Shown here: in pieces, positions 18,494 to 27,497 of the stretch
How the letters are laid out: each line of letters starts with the position of its first letter
How positions within the stretch are numbered: the stretch's first letter is position 1
DNA from: Tessaracoccus sp.
Lineage (GTDB): Bacteria; Actinomycetota; Actinomycetes; Propionibacteriales; Propionibacteriaceae
Length of the DNA: 64,000 bases
NCBI RefSeq assembly: GCF_016714275.1
Contig: NZ_JADJNP010000001.1
Coordinates: 992,001 to 1,056,000, forward strand
Reading direction: 5' to 3'
Made by a program: the position numbers and the translations under genes
Notes under the pieces: model-generated
Databases searched by the model: none
The model's input: the letters and a program-made list of their open reading frames with translations, nothing else
Told to the model about the DNA's origin: nothing

Positions 18494-19378
18494 CTACGAC
18501 TGTTGCATGACGGCGTGGCCCCCGAACTGGCCGCGGAGCGCCGAGACCATCTGCATCGTCGGGCTGTTCTCCTGGCGGGAGGCGAACCGGGCGAACAGCG
18601 AGGCGGACAGGACCGGCATGGGAACGGCGTTGTCGATGGCCTCAAGGAGCGTCCAACGACCCTCGCCCGAGTCCGTGGTGTATTCGTCGATCTCGGCGAG
18701 GTCCGGGGACTCCTCCAGCGCCATGACCAGCAGGTCCAGCAGCCAGGACCGCACGACGGTGCCGCGGGTCCAGGCCTTGAAGCAACCGGGCACGTCGGAG
18801 ACGGTTCCGTTCTTCTCCAGCAGTTCCCAGCCCTCGGCGTAGGCCTGCATCAGGCCGTACTCGATGCCGTTGTGCACCATCTTCGCGTAGTGCCCCGCGC
18901 CGGTCCCTCCTGCGTGGACGAAGCTCTCGTCCCGCGGCCCAGCCGGGCGGAGGGCGTCGAAGATCGGCAGCATCCGCTCGACGTCGGCGTCGGTCCCGCC
19001 GACCATCAGCCCGTAGCCGTTCTTGAGGCCCCACACGCCACCGGAGACGCCGCAGTCGAGGTAACCTATGCCGCGCTCGGAGAGCAGGGCCGCGTGGACG
19101 GCGTCGTCCTTGTAGTAGGAGTTGCCGCCGTCGATCACGAGGTCGCCAGGCTCAAGGAGGCCGACCAGCTCGTTGACCGTTGCCCGCGTGGGCGCGCCGT
19201 GCGGGACCATGATCCAGACGGCCCTGGGACTGCTCAGCCGGGCCACCAGGTCGGGAAGATCCGTGGCGTCGGAGACATCGGGGTTGCGGTCATAGCCGAC
19301 GACGTCATGTCCGGCGTCGCGGAGACGCTGCGCCATGTTGGCACCCATCCGGCCGAGACCGATCATTCCGAGCTGCAT
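18494..19378 (-). CDS. gnd: 6-phosphogluconate dehydrogenase (decarboxylating), short form
   Basis: A 294-residue enzyme converting 6-phosphogluconate to ribulose 5-phosphate and CO2. A Rossmann motif opens the protein (GLGRMGANMAQRL). The signature DGGNSYYKDD is near residue 83, and the catalytic region GTGAGHYAKMVHNGIEYG contains the conserved Lys and Asn-Gly-Ile-Glu. The length matches the short YqeC/GndA class, often NAD-dependent; the Asp in VGYDRNPD after the second strand also favours NAD. It follows gntP by one base and completes the gluconate degradation set with gntK, giving gluconate entry into the pentose phosphate pathway. Confidence 0.93.
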   Translation of the reverse strand: MQLGMIGLGRMGANMAQRLRDAGHDVVGYDRNPDVSDATDLPDLVARLSSPRAVWIMVPHGAPTRATVNELVGLLEPGDLVIDGGNSYYKDDAVHAALLSERGIGYLDCGVSGGVWGLKNGYGLMVGGTDADVERMLPIFDALRPAGPRDESFVHAGGTGAGHYAKMVHNGIEYGLMQAYAEGWELLEKNGTVSDVPGCFKAWTRGTVVRSWLLDLLVMALEESPDLAEIDEYTTDSGEGRWTLLEAIDNAVPMPVLSASLFARFASRQENSPTMQMVSALRGQFGGHAVMQQS

Positions 19379-19379
19379 G

Positions 19380-20714
19380 TCAGACCACCACGCTCAGCGC
19401 CAGGACCGACAGCAGGCCGACGACCGACAACACGGTCTCCATCAGCGACCAGGTCTTGAAGGTCTCGCCGACCGTCATGCCGAAGTACTCCTTGACAAGC
19501 CAGAAGCCGGCGTCGTTGACGTGGCTCAGGAAGACCGAACCGGAGCCGATGGCCAGCACCAGCAGCGCCGTGTGGGTGTCGGTGAGGTTCGCGGCCAGCG
19601 GGGCCATGATGCCGCCGGCTGTGATGGTGGCGACGGTGGCCGAACCGGTGGCGAGGCGGATCAGTACGGCGACGAGCCAGCCGGCCAGCAGCGGCGGGAT
19701 GGCCCAGTCGACGATGGCACCGGCGATCACGTCGGCGATGCCCGAGTCGACGAGGGTCTGCTTGAAGCCACCGCCGGCAGCCACGATCAGCAGGATGCCC
19801 GCGATGGGTCCGAACGACGAGCCGACGAGTTTGCTGACACCCTCACGGGAAGCGCCCAGCAGGAAGCCCAGCAGGAACATCGCTGCGACGGTGGTGATCA
19901 ACAGCGCGATCAGCGGGGTGCCGACGAACACGATGGCCTTGCCGAATCCGCTCTCCTCGCTGCCGAGCATCTCGACCAGAGTGCGGGCCAGCATCAGGAA
20001 GACGGGCAGCAGGACGACGGTCAGCGCGGCGCCGAAGCTGGGACGCTTCGCATCGGGAGCGGGGCCGTCGCCGCCCAGGAAGCCCTCACGGGCGGGGATC
20101 GGGACCCACTTGGCCATCAGCTTGCCGAGAAGCGGGCCGGAGATGATCACACAGGGAATGGCGACCAGGAGGCCGAAGCCGAGCGTGAGGCCGAGGTTGG
20201 CGCCGACGGCGTCGATTGCGATCAGCGGGCCGGGGTGAGGCGGCACGAGGCCGTGCAGCGCCGAGAGGCCTGCGAGGGCGGGGATGCCGAGCAGCACGAC
20301 GGGCAGCTTCGCGCGCTTGGCGGCGAACATGACGACGGGGATGAGGATGACGACGCCGACCTCGAAGAACAGTGGGATGCCGACGACGAACGCGATCAGG
20401 GCCATGGCCCATGGCAGGCGCTTGACCGGCGTCTTCGCCATGATCGTGTCCACGATCACGTCCGCGCCGCCAGAGGAGATCAGCAGCGTCCCGATGATCG
20501 AGCCCAACACGATCAGCAGGCCGACGCCCGCGACCGTACTGCCGAGGCCCGTGGTGAAGCTGGCGAACAGGTCGGTGTAGGGAACGCCTGCGGCGATGGC
20601 CATCACACCTGCGCCGGCCATCAGTGAGAGGAAGGGGTGGACCTTCAGCCAGACGATGAGCGCAACGATGACGGCGATGCCGCCGAGCGCTGCGAGGATG
20701 AGCTGTGTCGTCAC
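19380..20714 (-). CDS. gntP: Gluconate:H+ symporter (GntP family)
   Basis: A 444-residue inner-membrane permease with 12 or more hydrophobic segments. Family signatures include GLVPPHPGPLIAIDAVGA near residue 165, GIPLFFEVGVVILIPVV near 110 and the C-terminal FLSHVNDAGFWLVKEYFG. I chose GTG 20714 because AAGGAG precedes it by six bases; a longer reading from 20813 would overlap gntK and adds a non-hydrophobic Ser-rich peptide. It lies 10 bases after gntK and one base before gnd, so the three form one operon (gntK-gntP-gnd). Confidence 0.94.
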   Translation of the reverse strand: MTTQLILAALGGIAVIVALIVWLKVHPFLSLMAGAGVMAIAAGVPYTDLFASFTTGLGSTVAGVGLLIVLGSIIGTLLISSGGADVIVDTIMAKTPVKRLPWAMALIAFVVGIPLFFEVGVVILIPVVMFAAKRAKLPVVLLGIPALAGLSALHGLVPPHPGPLIAIDAVGANLGLTLGFGLLVAIPCVIISGPLLGKLMAKWVPIPAREGFLGGDGPAPDAKRPSFGAALTVVLLPVFLMLARTLVEMLGSEESGFGKAIVFVGTPLIALLITTVAAMFLLGFLLGASREGVSKLVGSSFGPIAGILLIVAAGGGFKQTLVDSGIADVIAGAIVDWAIPPLLAGWLVAVLIRLATGSATVATITAGGIMAPLAANLTDTHTALLVLAIGSGSVFLSHVNDAGFWLVKEYFGMTVGETFKTWSLMETVLSVVGLLSVLALSVVV

Positions 20715-20724
20715 GAGATGCTCC

Positions 20725-21237
20725 TTATGCTTCCTGGAGGTGGAGCTGGTTGATGGCCAGCTGGGCGATGGTTTCGATGGAGTGATAGACGTCGAGGATG
20801 ACGCCCTCTTCATCGGCGTCGAGCGGCTCGAGGGTGGCGAGCTGTGACGGCAGCAGCGTCGGCGGCATGAAGTGGCCGGAGCGCGCTGACAGCCGGTGCT
20901 CCAGCAGCTCCGGCGAGCCGACCAGGTGGACGAAGATCGTGCGGCCGGGCGCCGCGCGCAGCCGATCGCGGTAGATCTTGCGGAGCGCGGAGCAGGTGAC
21001 GATGGTGGACTTGCCTGCCGCGTCCTGTTCGGCGGTCCACTCCGCGATGAGGTCGAGCCACGGCCACCGATCTTCGTCAGTGAGCGGGGTGCCGGAGCTC
21101 ATCTTCTCGATGTTGGCCTCCGGGTGGAAGTCATCGCCCTCAGCGAGCTCCCAACCCAGTCGATCCCTTAACTCTTCGGCGACGGTGGACTTGCCGCAGC
21201 CTGCGACACCCATCACCACGAGATGCACGTTTGTCAT
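20725..21237 (-). CDS. gntK: Gluconokinase
   Basis: A 170-residue P-loop kinase that phosphorylates gluconate to 6-phosphogluconate. Walker A is GVAGCGKSTVAEEL near residue 10. The substrate-binding GDDFHPEANIEKMSSG and PLTDEDRWPWL are diagnostic of GntK, as are TCSALRKIYRDRLR and GHFMPPTLLPSQLATLE. ATG 21237 is preferred to an ATG seven codons upstream because GGAAGG sits seven bases before it. It is first in the gntK-gntP-gnd operon and divergent from the regulator at 21397. Confidence 0.96.
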   Translation of the reverse strand: MTNVHLVVMGVAGCGKSTVAEELRDRLGWELAEGDDFHPEANIEKMSSGTPLTDEDRWPWLDLIAEWTAEQDAAGKSTIVTCSALRKIYRDRLRAAPGRTIFVHLVGSPELLEHRLSARSGHFMPPTLLPSQLATLEPLDADEEGVILDVYHSIETIAQLAINQLHLQEA

Positions 21238-21278
21238 CTTTGACCTTCCTTCAGGCACTGCCTTCGTGCCATTGAGAG

Positions 21279-21331
21279 GACTCTAGATCTCATTAAGAGT
21301 CTTTGTCAAGCATTGCGTAATATCATATTTT
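21279..21331. promoter_or_regulatory. Divergent gntK/gntR promoter region with palindrome
   Basis: For gntK (minus), TTGACA (bases 21309-21304) precedes a TAGAGT -10 box with an 18-base spacer. For gntR (plus), TTGTCA (21303-21308) precedes TATTTT (21326-21331) with a 17-base spacer. The -35 boxes overlap each other. An inverted repeat GACTCT-N11-AGAGTC (21279-21284, 21296-21301) covers the gntK promoter and is the best operator candidate. The AT-rich composition stands out from the surroundings. Confidence 0.55.
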
Positions 21332-21396
21332 CGCTGGTGCGCCTCAGAGCGCTGACTGGTACGCTCAATCCAGCGATGACACAGGGAGGGAGCGCT

Positions 21397-22125
21397 ATGC
21401 CGAGCATCGATGAGGAGGGCGGCCTCCTCCACCACGGCATCTCCCGGTCGCTCGGCATCGAGATCATCGACGGCGTGTGGCGGGTCGGCGTCGGGCGCAC
21501 GCTTGAGGACGTCCAGTCCCGCTTCGGGGTCTCCCGGACCGTGGCCCGTGAGGCGTCGCGCCAGTTGGAGGGCATGGGTCTCGTCCGGACCAAGCGCCGG
21601 CTCGGGCTCGTCGCGCAGGGCATCGACTCCTGGAGTGTCCTGGACACCAACCTCATCGACTGGCGCCTGCACTCCACCGACCGCGAGACGCAGATCTACT
21701 CGCTGACCCAGCTCCGCCTCGCCGTCGAGCCCGCCGCGGCCGAGAGCGCGGCGCGCTTCGCCTCTATCCACACCCGCGCCCGGCTGCTCCCCTTGGCCTC
21801 CGAAATGCGCCGCACCGGTGAAGCGGGACAGTTGGAGGAGTTCATGGAGTTCGACATCGAGTTCCATCGCCTCCTCCTTGAGTCGTGCGGCAACGAGCTC
21901 TTCGCGGCACTCGCCAACGTGGTCGCCGTCGTGCTACGCGGCCGCACGGAACTCGGGCTGATGCCCGCGCAGCCGAAGCCGGAGGCTCTCGACGGCCACG
22001 AGGCCGTCGCCCAGGCGGTGTTCAACGGCGACGCGGAAGGCGCACGCCTCGCCATGCAGGCTGTCCTGGAAGAGGTGCGTCTCGCGTTCAGCGACGCCGT
22101 GCCGCACCAGCGGCACCTGTCCTAG
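21397..22125 (+). CDS. GntR/FCD-family regulator of the gluconate operon
   Basis: A 242-residue FadR-type regulator. The winged helix is recognisable in RTLEDVQSRFGVSRTVARE and RQLEGMGLVRTKRRLG. The FCD domain has the usual metal/ligand histidine and acid positions (EFDIEFHRLLLESCGN, and the His in ALDGHEAVAQAV). I chose ATG 21397, preceded by GGGAGGG; earlier in-frame starts lie in the promoter region. Divergent placement from gntK suggests it represses gluconate uptake and catabolism until gluconate or 6-phosphogluconate binds. Its stop overlaps the convergent ybaK stop. Confidence 0.88.
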   Translation: MPSIDEEGGLLHHGISRSLGIEIIDGVWRVGVGRTLEDVQSRFGVSRTVAREASRQLEGMGLVRTKRRLGLVAQGIDSWSVLDTNLIDWRLHSTDRETQIYSLTQLRLAVEPAAAESAARFASIHTRARLLPLASEMRRTGEAGQLEEFMEFDIEFHRLLLESCGNELFAALANVVAVVLRGRTELGLMPAQPKPEALDGHEAVAQAVFNGDAEGARLAMQAVLEEVRLAFSDAVPHQRHLS

Positions 22126-22625
22126 TCCCTCTGCGTTCGACTCCGTGTAATGGGGGCGACGAGCGCCGCCATCGCGACGATCAGGTCGGCGGGTGCGAGC
22201 CCGACGCTGAGCCCGCGACGACCACCAGACACGTAGACCGTGCTCAGCCCGAGCGCCGAGTCGTCGACGACGCACGGGTGACACTTCCGCTGTCCCAGCG
22301 GCGAGATCCCGCCGACCACGTAGCCGGTGACGCGCTGGGCGACGCTGGGGTCGAGCAGCTGCGCACCCTTCGCTCCGACGGCGGACGCCAGCGCCTTCAG
22401 GTCCAGCTGGCTCCCCACAGGCACCACCGCGGTCACCGTCGAGCCGCCGGCGTCGACGAGCAGGGTCTTGAACACGGCCTCCGACGGTAGCCCGAGCTTC
22501 TCGACAGCCTCCGGTCCGAACGCGGTGCTCCGCGGGTCGTGGGCGTGCTCCAGCACTTCGTACCGCACCCGCGCCTTGTCGAGCACGGCGAGCGCGGGCG
22601 TCGCCGCCCCACGAGCCTTGGCCAT
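22122..22625 (-). CDS. ybaK: YbaK/EbsC-type aminoacyl-tRNA deacylase
   Basis: A 167-residue YbaK-family protein that hydrolyses mischarged Cys-tRNA-Pro in trans. Family traits are the N-terminal TPALAVLDKARVRYEVLEHAHD, the conserved lysine in EAVFKTLLVD, the GSQLDLKALA segment and the GGISPLGQ loop. ATG 22625 has a GGAGGTGG ribosome-binding site. An upstream extension to 22685 is open but lacks family similarity. It is convergent with the gluconate regulator, overlapping it by four bases. Confidence 0.92.
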   Translation of the reverse strand: MAKARGAATPALAVLDKARVRYEVLEHAHDPRSTAFGPEAVEKLGLPSEAVFKTLLVDAGGSTVTAVVPVGSQLDLKALASAVGAKGAQLLDPSVAQRVTGYVVGGISPLGQRKCHPCVVDDSALGLSTVYVSGGRRGLSVGLAPADLIVAMAALVAPITRSRTQRD

Positions 22626-22722
22626 CCGCCCACCTCCGATCACCACCAACCTAGCCGAGCTCCAACGCCCCGCTGACCATCCCAACGCGACACTAGGTTG
22701 ATTCCGTCAGGAGCGGTCATTG

Positions 22723-22846
22723 GCCAGGTCAAATCCGTTCAATCGCCCGGCGATCTGGGGTTACTCAGGCTGGATTCATCAGCATGATGACGTCCATGAC
22801 CTCGCTGATCCGGAGCGGTGTGGATCGCTGACGGATTTGACCTGGC
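22723..22846. repeat. 124-bp element bounded by perfect 16-bp inverted repeats
   Basis: GCCAGGTCAAATCCGT at 22723-22738 recurs as its exact reverse complement at 22831-22846. The 92-base interior has no open reading frame of note and includes local repeats (GATGATGACG, CTGATCCGGAGCGGT). The element fills the gap between ybaK and the beta-galactosidase. It could be a small non-autonomous transposable element, an insertion-sequence remnant retaining both ends, or a long structured RNA. I do not recognise the ends. Confidence 0.6.
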
Positions 22847-22868
22847 TAGCATCGGGCTTGCTGGCAAG

Positions 22869-24899
22869 CTACAGCCGCGCGATCAGGACCCCGTAGGGCG
22901 GGAGTACGACCTCGCCGGAGATGGTCTCGCCCGTGAACAGGTCGACGACCGGGCGCTTCAACGTCACGCGCGCCTCGCGCGCCGGGTAGTTCAGCAGGAA
23001 CAGGAACCTGCCCTGCTTCCCGCCCCGGACCGCAAGCTCCACCGACGGCGGCGCGTCGACGACGTCCGCGAACGGCGACCGAACGCCGCTGACCGTGAGG
23101 AACCGGTCGGCCAGCTCCTCACTGAAGCAGGCGCCCAGGTAGTAGACGGCGCCCTCCCCCACCTTGCGGTGCGTCAGCGCGGGCGCGCCCGCGTAGTAGT
23201 CCTGCGTGAACTGCGCGACCACCTCGACCGAGTCGTCGGCGGGTCGGAGCACCTCGTTGAACACCGGAGCGGCGAGCTCCGTGCCGTCCCAGTCGACGGT
23301 CATACCCGCGGTGTCGCGGCCGACCAATGTGTAGTCGTCGACGGTGACCCCAGCCCACTCGCCGACGAGCCCCGGCATGGGGCGCATCGGGCACCTGCCA
23401 GTCTCGTCCTTGTACCCGGTGCGGGCGCCGAACACCAGCGTGCCGCCGCCCTCGACATAGCCGCGCAGCATGTCAGAGACCTCTCGCGTCATGATCGCAG
23501 CGTGCGGGTAGACCAGGAGGTCGTAGCGGGCCAGCTGCTCGGGCGTCGCCGCGCCGAGGAACACGAAGTCGCAGGGCGTATGGGAGGCCTGTGTCGCACG
23601 GAACCAGGCATCGTCGCTCGCCCGCGCGACCCGGCCGTGCCAGTCGTCGAGCGAGGCGTCGTACTCGTTGTCGTAGTCCTTCAGGACCGCGACGCGTGCC
23701 TCGTACACGGCATCCTCGACGGCAGCAAGCGCCTTCCACTCCTCGGAGAAGCTCTTCAGTTCGGCGAGACGCCGGTTCGGCGTGTTCGCGTAGTCGTTCA
23801 GCCCGTGCCAGTAGATCTCCAGGCCCATCGGGCTGGTGCGCCACCGGAAGTAGCTCACCATGTCCGCACCGTGGGCGACCGACTGCAGGCTCCAAAGTCG
23901 CAGCTGCCCCGGCTTGGGCATCGGCGCCTCCATCCTGTTGGTCCAGCCGTGGGCGCCCGCCTGCTGCTCCATGATCCCGAACGTCGACGAGACGGAGCGC
24001 GTCCATGCGAGGTTCCAGCTCCACTTGCGGTCGAGCAGGTCGCCCTCCGTAGGGCGATGGTTAACGTCGTAGGCGAAGTTCGGATAGGAGTCGAACGTGA
24101 TGAAGTCGAGGCCCCCGGTCGTCATCAACTCGTTGTAGTCCAAGTTGGGGAAGAGACCGTTGGTGGTGATCCACACGCCGTCGGCCAGGTGGCGGCGGAG
24201 GATCTCGGTCTGCAGCCGCGTGAAGGCGACCGCGCTGTGTGAGAAGAAGCGCCGCTCCTCCAGTTCGAGGTGCGGGTTGATCGCGCCGTAGAGTCCCTTC
24301 CCGGCCAGGCGCACCTGCTCCCAGTCGCTGTACCTGCGGCTCCAGAAGGTGGTGCCGAGCGCCTCGTTCAGCGCGTCCAGCGTGCCGAACTTGTCGCGCA
24401 GGTAGGCGCGGAACGCGTCGTGGTCGCCGTCGGCGAAGAACTCCGCGACCTCGCAGTTGAGCTCGTTGTCGATCTGCCAGCCGACGATCGCCGGGTGCGC
24501 GCCGTAGTGCTCGGCCAGCCTCTCGACGATGCGTTCGGAGAACGCCCGGTACTCGGGCGAGTTGTAGCTGTAGTTGCGGCGGGGGCCGTCGAACGCGTGG
24601 CCCTCGCGATCGCGGTTGAGGATGCCCGGGTGGTCGTGCTGCATCCAGACGGGTGGGGTCGCCGTCGGGGTGCAGAAGATCACGCTCATCCCCAGGCGCT
24701 CGCAGATAGCGAGGAAGTCGTCGAAGTAGCCGACCTCGAACTCGCCGTCGCGCGGCTCAAGCAGCCCCCAGGCGAACTCGGCGATCCGCAGCGTGTCCAG
24801 GCCGTGCGCGAGCATCCGGACGACGTCATCCTCCCAGAGCGCGCGGTCCCAGTGCTCCGGGTAGTAGGCGACCCCAAGTCCCCGATAGGCGTTACTCAT
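22869..24899 (-). CDS. GH42 beta-galactosidase
   Basis: A 676-residue glycoside hydrolase family 42 enzyme that removes terminal beta-galactosides. The TIM barrel begins with LGVAYYPEHW. The acid/base glutamate is in GWQIDNE near residue 147 and the nucleophile candidate is in FGIMEQQAG near 310. The beta-galactosidase trimerisation domain follows (VYPHAAIMTREV to PGLVGEWAGV), then a small C-terminal beta domain (FLFLLNYP). The cysteine cluster that binds zinc in some GH42 members is not evident. No signal peptide is seen, so it acts in the cytosol on imported oligosaccharides. GAGGAG lies five bases before ATG 24899. It overlaps the kinase stop by eight bases and is last in the sugar operon. 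Confidence 0.93.
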   Translation of the reverse strand: MSNAYRGLGVAYYPEHWDRALWEDDVVRMLAHGLDTLRIAEFAWGLLEPRDGEFEVGYFDDFLAICERLGMSVIFCTPTATPPVWMQHDHPGILNRDREGHAFDGPRRNYSYNSPEYRAFSERIVERLAEHYGAHPAIVGWQIDNELNCEVAEFFADGDHDAFRAYLRDKFGTLDALNEALGTTFWSRRYSDWEQVRLAGKGLYGAINPHLELEERRFFSHSAVAFTRLQTEILRRHLADGVWITTNGLFPNLDYNELMTTGGLDFITFDSYPNFAYDVNHRPTEGDLLDRKWSWNLAWTRSVSSTFGIMEQQAGAHGWTNRMEAPMPKPGQLRLWSLQSVAHGADMVSYFRWRTSPMGLEIYWHGLNDYANTPNRRLAELKSFSEEWKALAAVEDAVYEARVAVLKDYDNEYDASLDDWHGRVARASDDAWFRATQASHTPCDFVFLGAATPEQLARYDLLVYPHAAIMTREVSDMLRGYVEGGGTLVFGARTGYKDETGRCPMRPMPGLVGEWAGVTVDDYTLVGRDTAGMTVDWDGTELAAPVFNEVLRPADDSVEVVAQFTQDYYAGAPALTHRKVGEGAVYYLGACFSEELADRFLTVSGVRSPFADVVDAPPSVELAVRGGKQGRFLFLLNYPAREARVTLKRPVVDLFTGETISGEVVLPPYGVLIARL

Positions 24900-26646
24900 G
24901 TCTCTCCTCAGTGTGTGTGGTGGGTGGTTCGTGGGTGGTGGCGGGCAGCGTGATGGTCACGGTGGTGCCCTCCCCCAGTTCGCTGGCGACGGCCACATGG
25001 CCGTCGCCCTGGAAGGTGGCCTCGATGCGTTTGACGACGTTGGCGAGACCGACGGAGTCTGGTTCGCCTGCGGACTCGGCGAGGCCGGGGGCGCCGGCCA
25101 TGCCGACCCCGTCGTCGGCGACCTCGATGACGAGCAAGCCGTCGCGCAGGAACGCCCGGACGGTGACGGTGCCGGGGCCGAGACTCGGAGCGAGGCCGTG
25201 GATGATGGCGTTCTCGACGAGTGGCTGCAGGATGAGGGTCGGCACGAGGAAGTGTGTGGTCGCGGGGTCGATCTCGAAGGCGACGGTGAGCCGGTCGCCG
25301 TAGCGGTAGCCCTGGATCTGGAGGTAGTGGCGGAGCTTTTCAATCTCCTCCTCCAACGGCACGTTGTCCTTGGCATCGATCGTGGCGCGCAGCAGGGAAC
25401 CGAGCGAGCTCGCCATGACGCCGGCGTCGTCGGCGCCTTCGCTGCGGGCCATCCAGTTGATGATGTCGAGCGTGTTGTAGAGGAAGTGTGGGTTGAGCTG
25501 CATCCGCAGCGACCGCACCTCGAACTCGCGGCGCGCGTTCTGCTCCGTGTACACGCGCTCGACGAGACCGTTGATGTTGTCGGCCATGGCGTTGAAGGAC
25601 CCGCCGAGGCGCCCGATCTCGTCGCTGCGGCTGACCTCCGAGCGCTTGTCCAGGTCGCCCTCACCGAACGCGCGCATGTCCGCGGACAGCTGCTGGATGG
25701 GCCGCGAAAGGCCGTCCGCGATGACGACTGCAGTGACGGCCGCGAGCGCGAGGATCACCAGGGAGCCGATGATCAATGCGCCGCTCAACTGGTTGATCTC
25801 GGCTCGGTAGACGTCGCTCGGGACAACGGCGACGATGCGCCACCCATTGCGGAGCGGCTCGCTGGTAGCGACGTACTGGTCGACGCTGTCGTGGCGCACG
25901 GTGCGGAAGGCGTAGGCAGGATCGTCGCCGTCCGCGGGTTGGATAGGCGCGCGGCGGCGCAGCAGGTCGTCATCCGACGCGCTGACGACGAAGCCGTCGG
26001 CGTCGACCACCATGATGTCGCCGCCCAGCACCGACTGGGTGCCCGAGATTACGTCTGTCAGGTACCAGAGCGGCACCTCCACCACGAGGGTGCCGAGCGG
26101 CTGCTGGGTCGTCGTCGAGTTGATCATCCGGCCGAGGTTCACGGTTCCGCGCGCAGGCGCGCCGGCGGTCCAGACCGGGCCTCCTGCCGCGGCCACGAGC
26201 TGATCCTTGGGCACCGTCGCAGGGCCGATGCCCAGGCGCGCCTTGTCGAGCTCGATGCGCTGCCCGCTCAGCGCGCGGACCCAGATGGCGTTGATCTCGT
26301 CGTGGAAGAGGACCTGCGACTCGAGGACCGCCTGGGCGCTATTGGCGAGGCGCGCGGACTCGAACGCGCCGACCCCGCCCTGGTTCGCCGCGTCGAGCGC
26401 CTTTTGGATGTCGCGGTCGATGAGCACGTTGAATGAGATCTCCTCCACCTTCTGCAGCCTGCTGTCCATCGTGGCACCGGCCTGGAACATGATGTCGTGG
26501 CTGTAACGCCGGGCATTGGTCTCCCACGCCCGGCTCCCCACGGCGTAGGCAACGAGGGTCAGGCACACGGTCGGGAGGAGTGCGAGGGAACAGAACGCCA
26601 GCACCAGCTTTCGCCGGATGTTCCACCGCGCGGTGGGCCTACGCAT
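24892..26646 (-). CDS. YesM/LytS-type sensor histidine kinase
   Basis: A 584-residue membrane sensor. TM1 is at about residues 14-36, an extracytoplasmic sensor region spans about 40-285, and TM2 is at about 290-315. A HAMP-like segment (LSADMRAFGEGDLDKRS) follows, then the His-kinase box QLNPHFLYNTLDIIN with the phospho-accepting His, and an HATPase domain (QPLVENAIIHG, ADDGVGM). This is the class that pairs with AraC-type response regulators to control sugar uptake. It overlaps its partner regulator by eight bases and the GH42 gene by eight bases. The likely signal is an external galactoside or its binding protein. Confidence 0.92.
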   Translation of the reverse strand: MRRPTARWNIRRKLVLAFCSLALLPTVCLTLVAYAVGSRAWETNARRYSHDIMFQAGATMDSRLQKVEEISFNVLIDRDIQKALDAANQGGVGAFESARLANSAQAVLESQVLFHDEINAIWVRALSGQRIELDKARLGIGPATVPKDQLVAAAGGPVWTAGAPARGTVNLGRMINSTTTQQPLGTLVVEVPLWYLTDVISGTQSVLGGDIMVVDADGFVVSASDDDLLRRRAPIQPADGDDPAYAFRTVRHDSVDQYVATSEPLRNGWRIVAVVPSDVYRAEINQLSGALIIGSLVILALAAVTAVVIADGLSRPIQQLSADMRAFGEGDLDKRSEVSRSDEIGRLGGSFNAMADNINGLVERVYTEQNARREFEVRSLRMQLNPHFLYNTLDIINWMARSEGADDAGVMASSLGSLLRATIDAKDNVPLEEEIEKLRHYLQIQGYRYGDRLTVAFEIDPATTHFLVPTLILQPLVENAIIHGLAPSLGPGTVTVRAFLRDGLLVIEVADDGVGMAGAPGLAESAGEPDSVGLANVVKRIEATFQGDGHVAVASELGEGTTVTITLPATTHEPPTTHTEERHE

Positions 26647-27493
26647 TGCCGCGACGCGTGCGCAAGGACGTCAGGGTGAATGCGAGCTTGGCGTCCAGCG
26701 GCGTCGTCGGCTCCTTCCTGTACGCGGACGGTGCCACGCCGTACGCGCGCTTGAACAACTGCCCGAAGTGGCGCGAGTCGAGGGCGCCGACCCGCTCCGT
26801 GATCCGGACGAAAGACTCCGACGTCTCCCGGAGCAGCCGCGCCGCCTCCTGCACTCGGAGCCCGTTCAGGAGCTCGAGGAAGGTGTAGCCGGTGGCCTTC
26901 TTGATCACCCGGCTGAGGTAGATGGAGCTGAAGCTGAGGTCGCGGGACATGGAGGTGAGCGTGATGTGGGAGGTCTGGTTGTCGACGATGTAGCGCAACA
27001 CCTGGTCGGCGACGCCTTGATGCGAGACCTCGCCGAGGATGATGCCGGCGTCGTCCATGACCAGTTGACGCCGTCCCAGCTCCGCTTCGAGGAGGCGGAG
27101 GCGGAGATTGGTCGACTTCGTCTGGGTCACCTGCTCGCCCGCCTTCCGCACGGCCGTCAGGATCTCGTCCGGGCTCGCAGGCTTGAGCAGGTAGGAGGCC
27201 ACCTTGTAGGTGATCGCCTCCCGCGCCACCTCGAAGTCGCTGTATCCGCTCAGTAGCACGACGCTGGTGCTCAGTCCTTCCTCCACGATGAACCGGGAGA
27301 GCTCGATGCCGTCGAGCCCGGGCATCCTGATGTCCGCCAGCATGACGTCGATGACCTCGGTCTGGAGTACTTCGACGGCGTCCACGCCGTTGCCCACCTC
27401 CGCCACGAGGTCGACGCCGATGCTCCCCCACGGGAGCGAAACGAGACCTTGGCGGATGACCGGTTCGTCGTCGGCGACGCACAGGCTGATCAT
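26639..27493 (-). CDS. YesN-type response regulator (receiver plus AraC HTH)
   Basis: A 284-residue regulator. The receiver domain has the acidic pair (VADDEP), the phospho-accepting Asp near residue 54 (LADIRMPGLDG), Ser in VVLLSGYSD and Lys in YLLKPAS. The C-terminal AraC domain has two helix-turn-helix units, the first in SRDLSFSSIYLSRVIKK and the second in GALDSRHFGQLFKRAYGV. It should activate this operon; direct repeats upstream of the binding-protein gene (30679-30712) are candidate sites. It starts four bases after the permease gene. Confidence 0.92.
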   Translation of the reverse strand: MISLCVADDEPVIRQGLVSLPWGSIGVDLVAEVGNGVDAVEVLQTEVIDVMLADIRMPGLDGIELSRFIVEEGLSTSVVLLSGYSDFEVAREAITYKVASYLLKPASPDEILTAVRKAGEQVTQTKSTNLRLRLLEAELGRRQLVMDDAGIILGEVSHQGVADQVLRYIVDNQTSHITLTSMSRDLSFSSIYLSRVIKKATGYTFLELLNGLRVQEAARLLRETSESFVRITERVGALDSRHFGQLFKRAYGVAPSAYRKEPTTPLDAKLAFTLTSLRTRRGNA

Positions 27494-27497
27494 GAGG

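Noticed and set aside
19335..20627. Plus-strand frame rich in Asp/Gln/His opposite gntP
   Set aside because: Composition reflects the reverse complement of membrane-helix codons; the gntP reading has clear family signatures.
22856..22869. Short palindrome GCTTGC-TG-GCAAGC at the GH42 stop codon as a terminator
   Set aside because: Six-bp arms with a two-base spacer cannot form a normal loop; more likely incidental.
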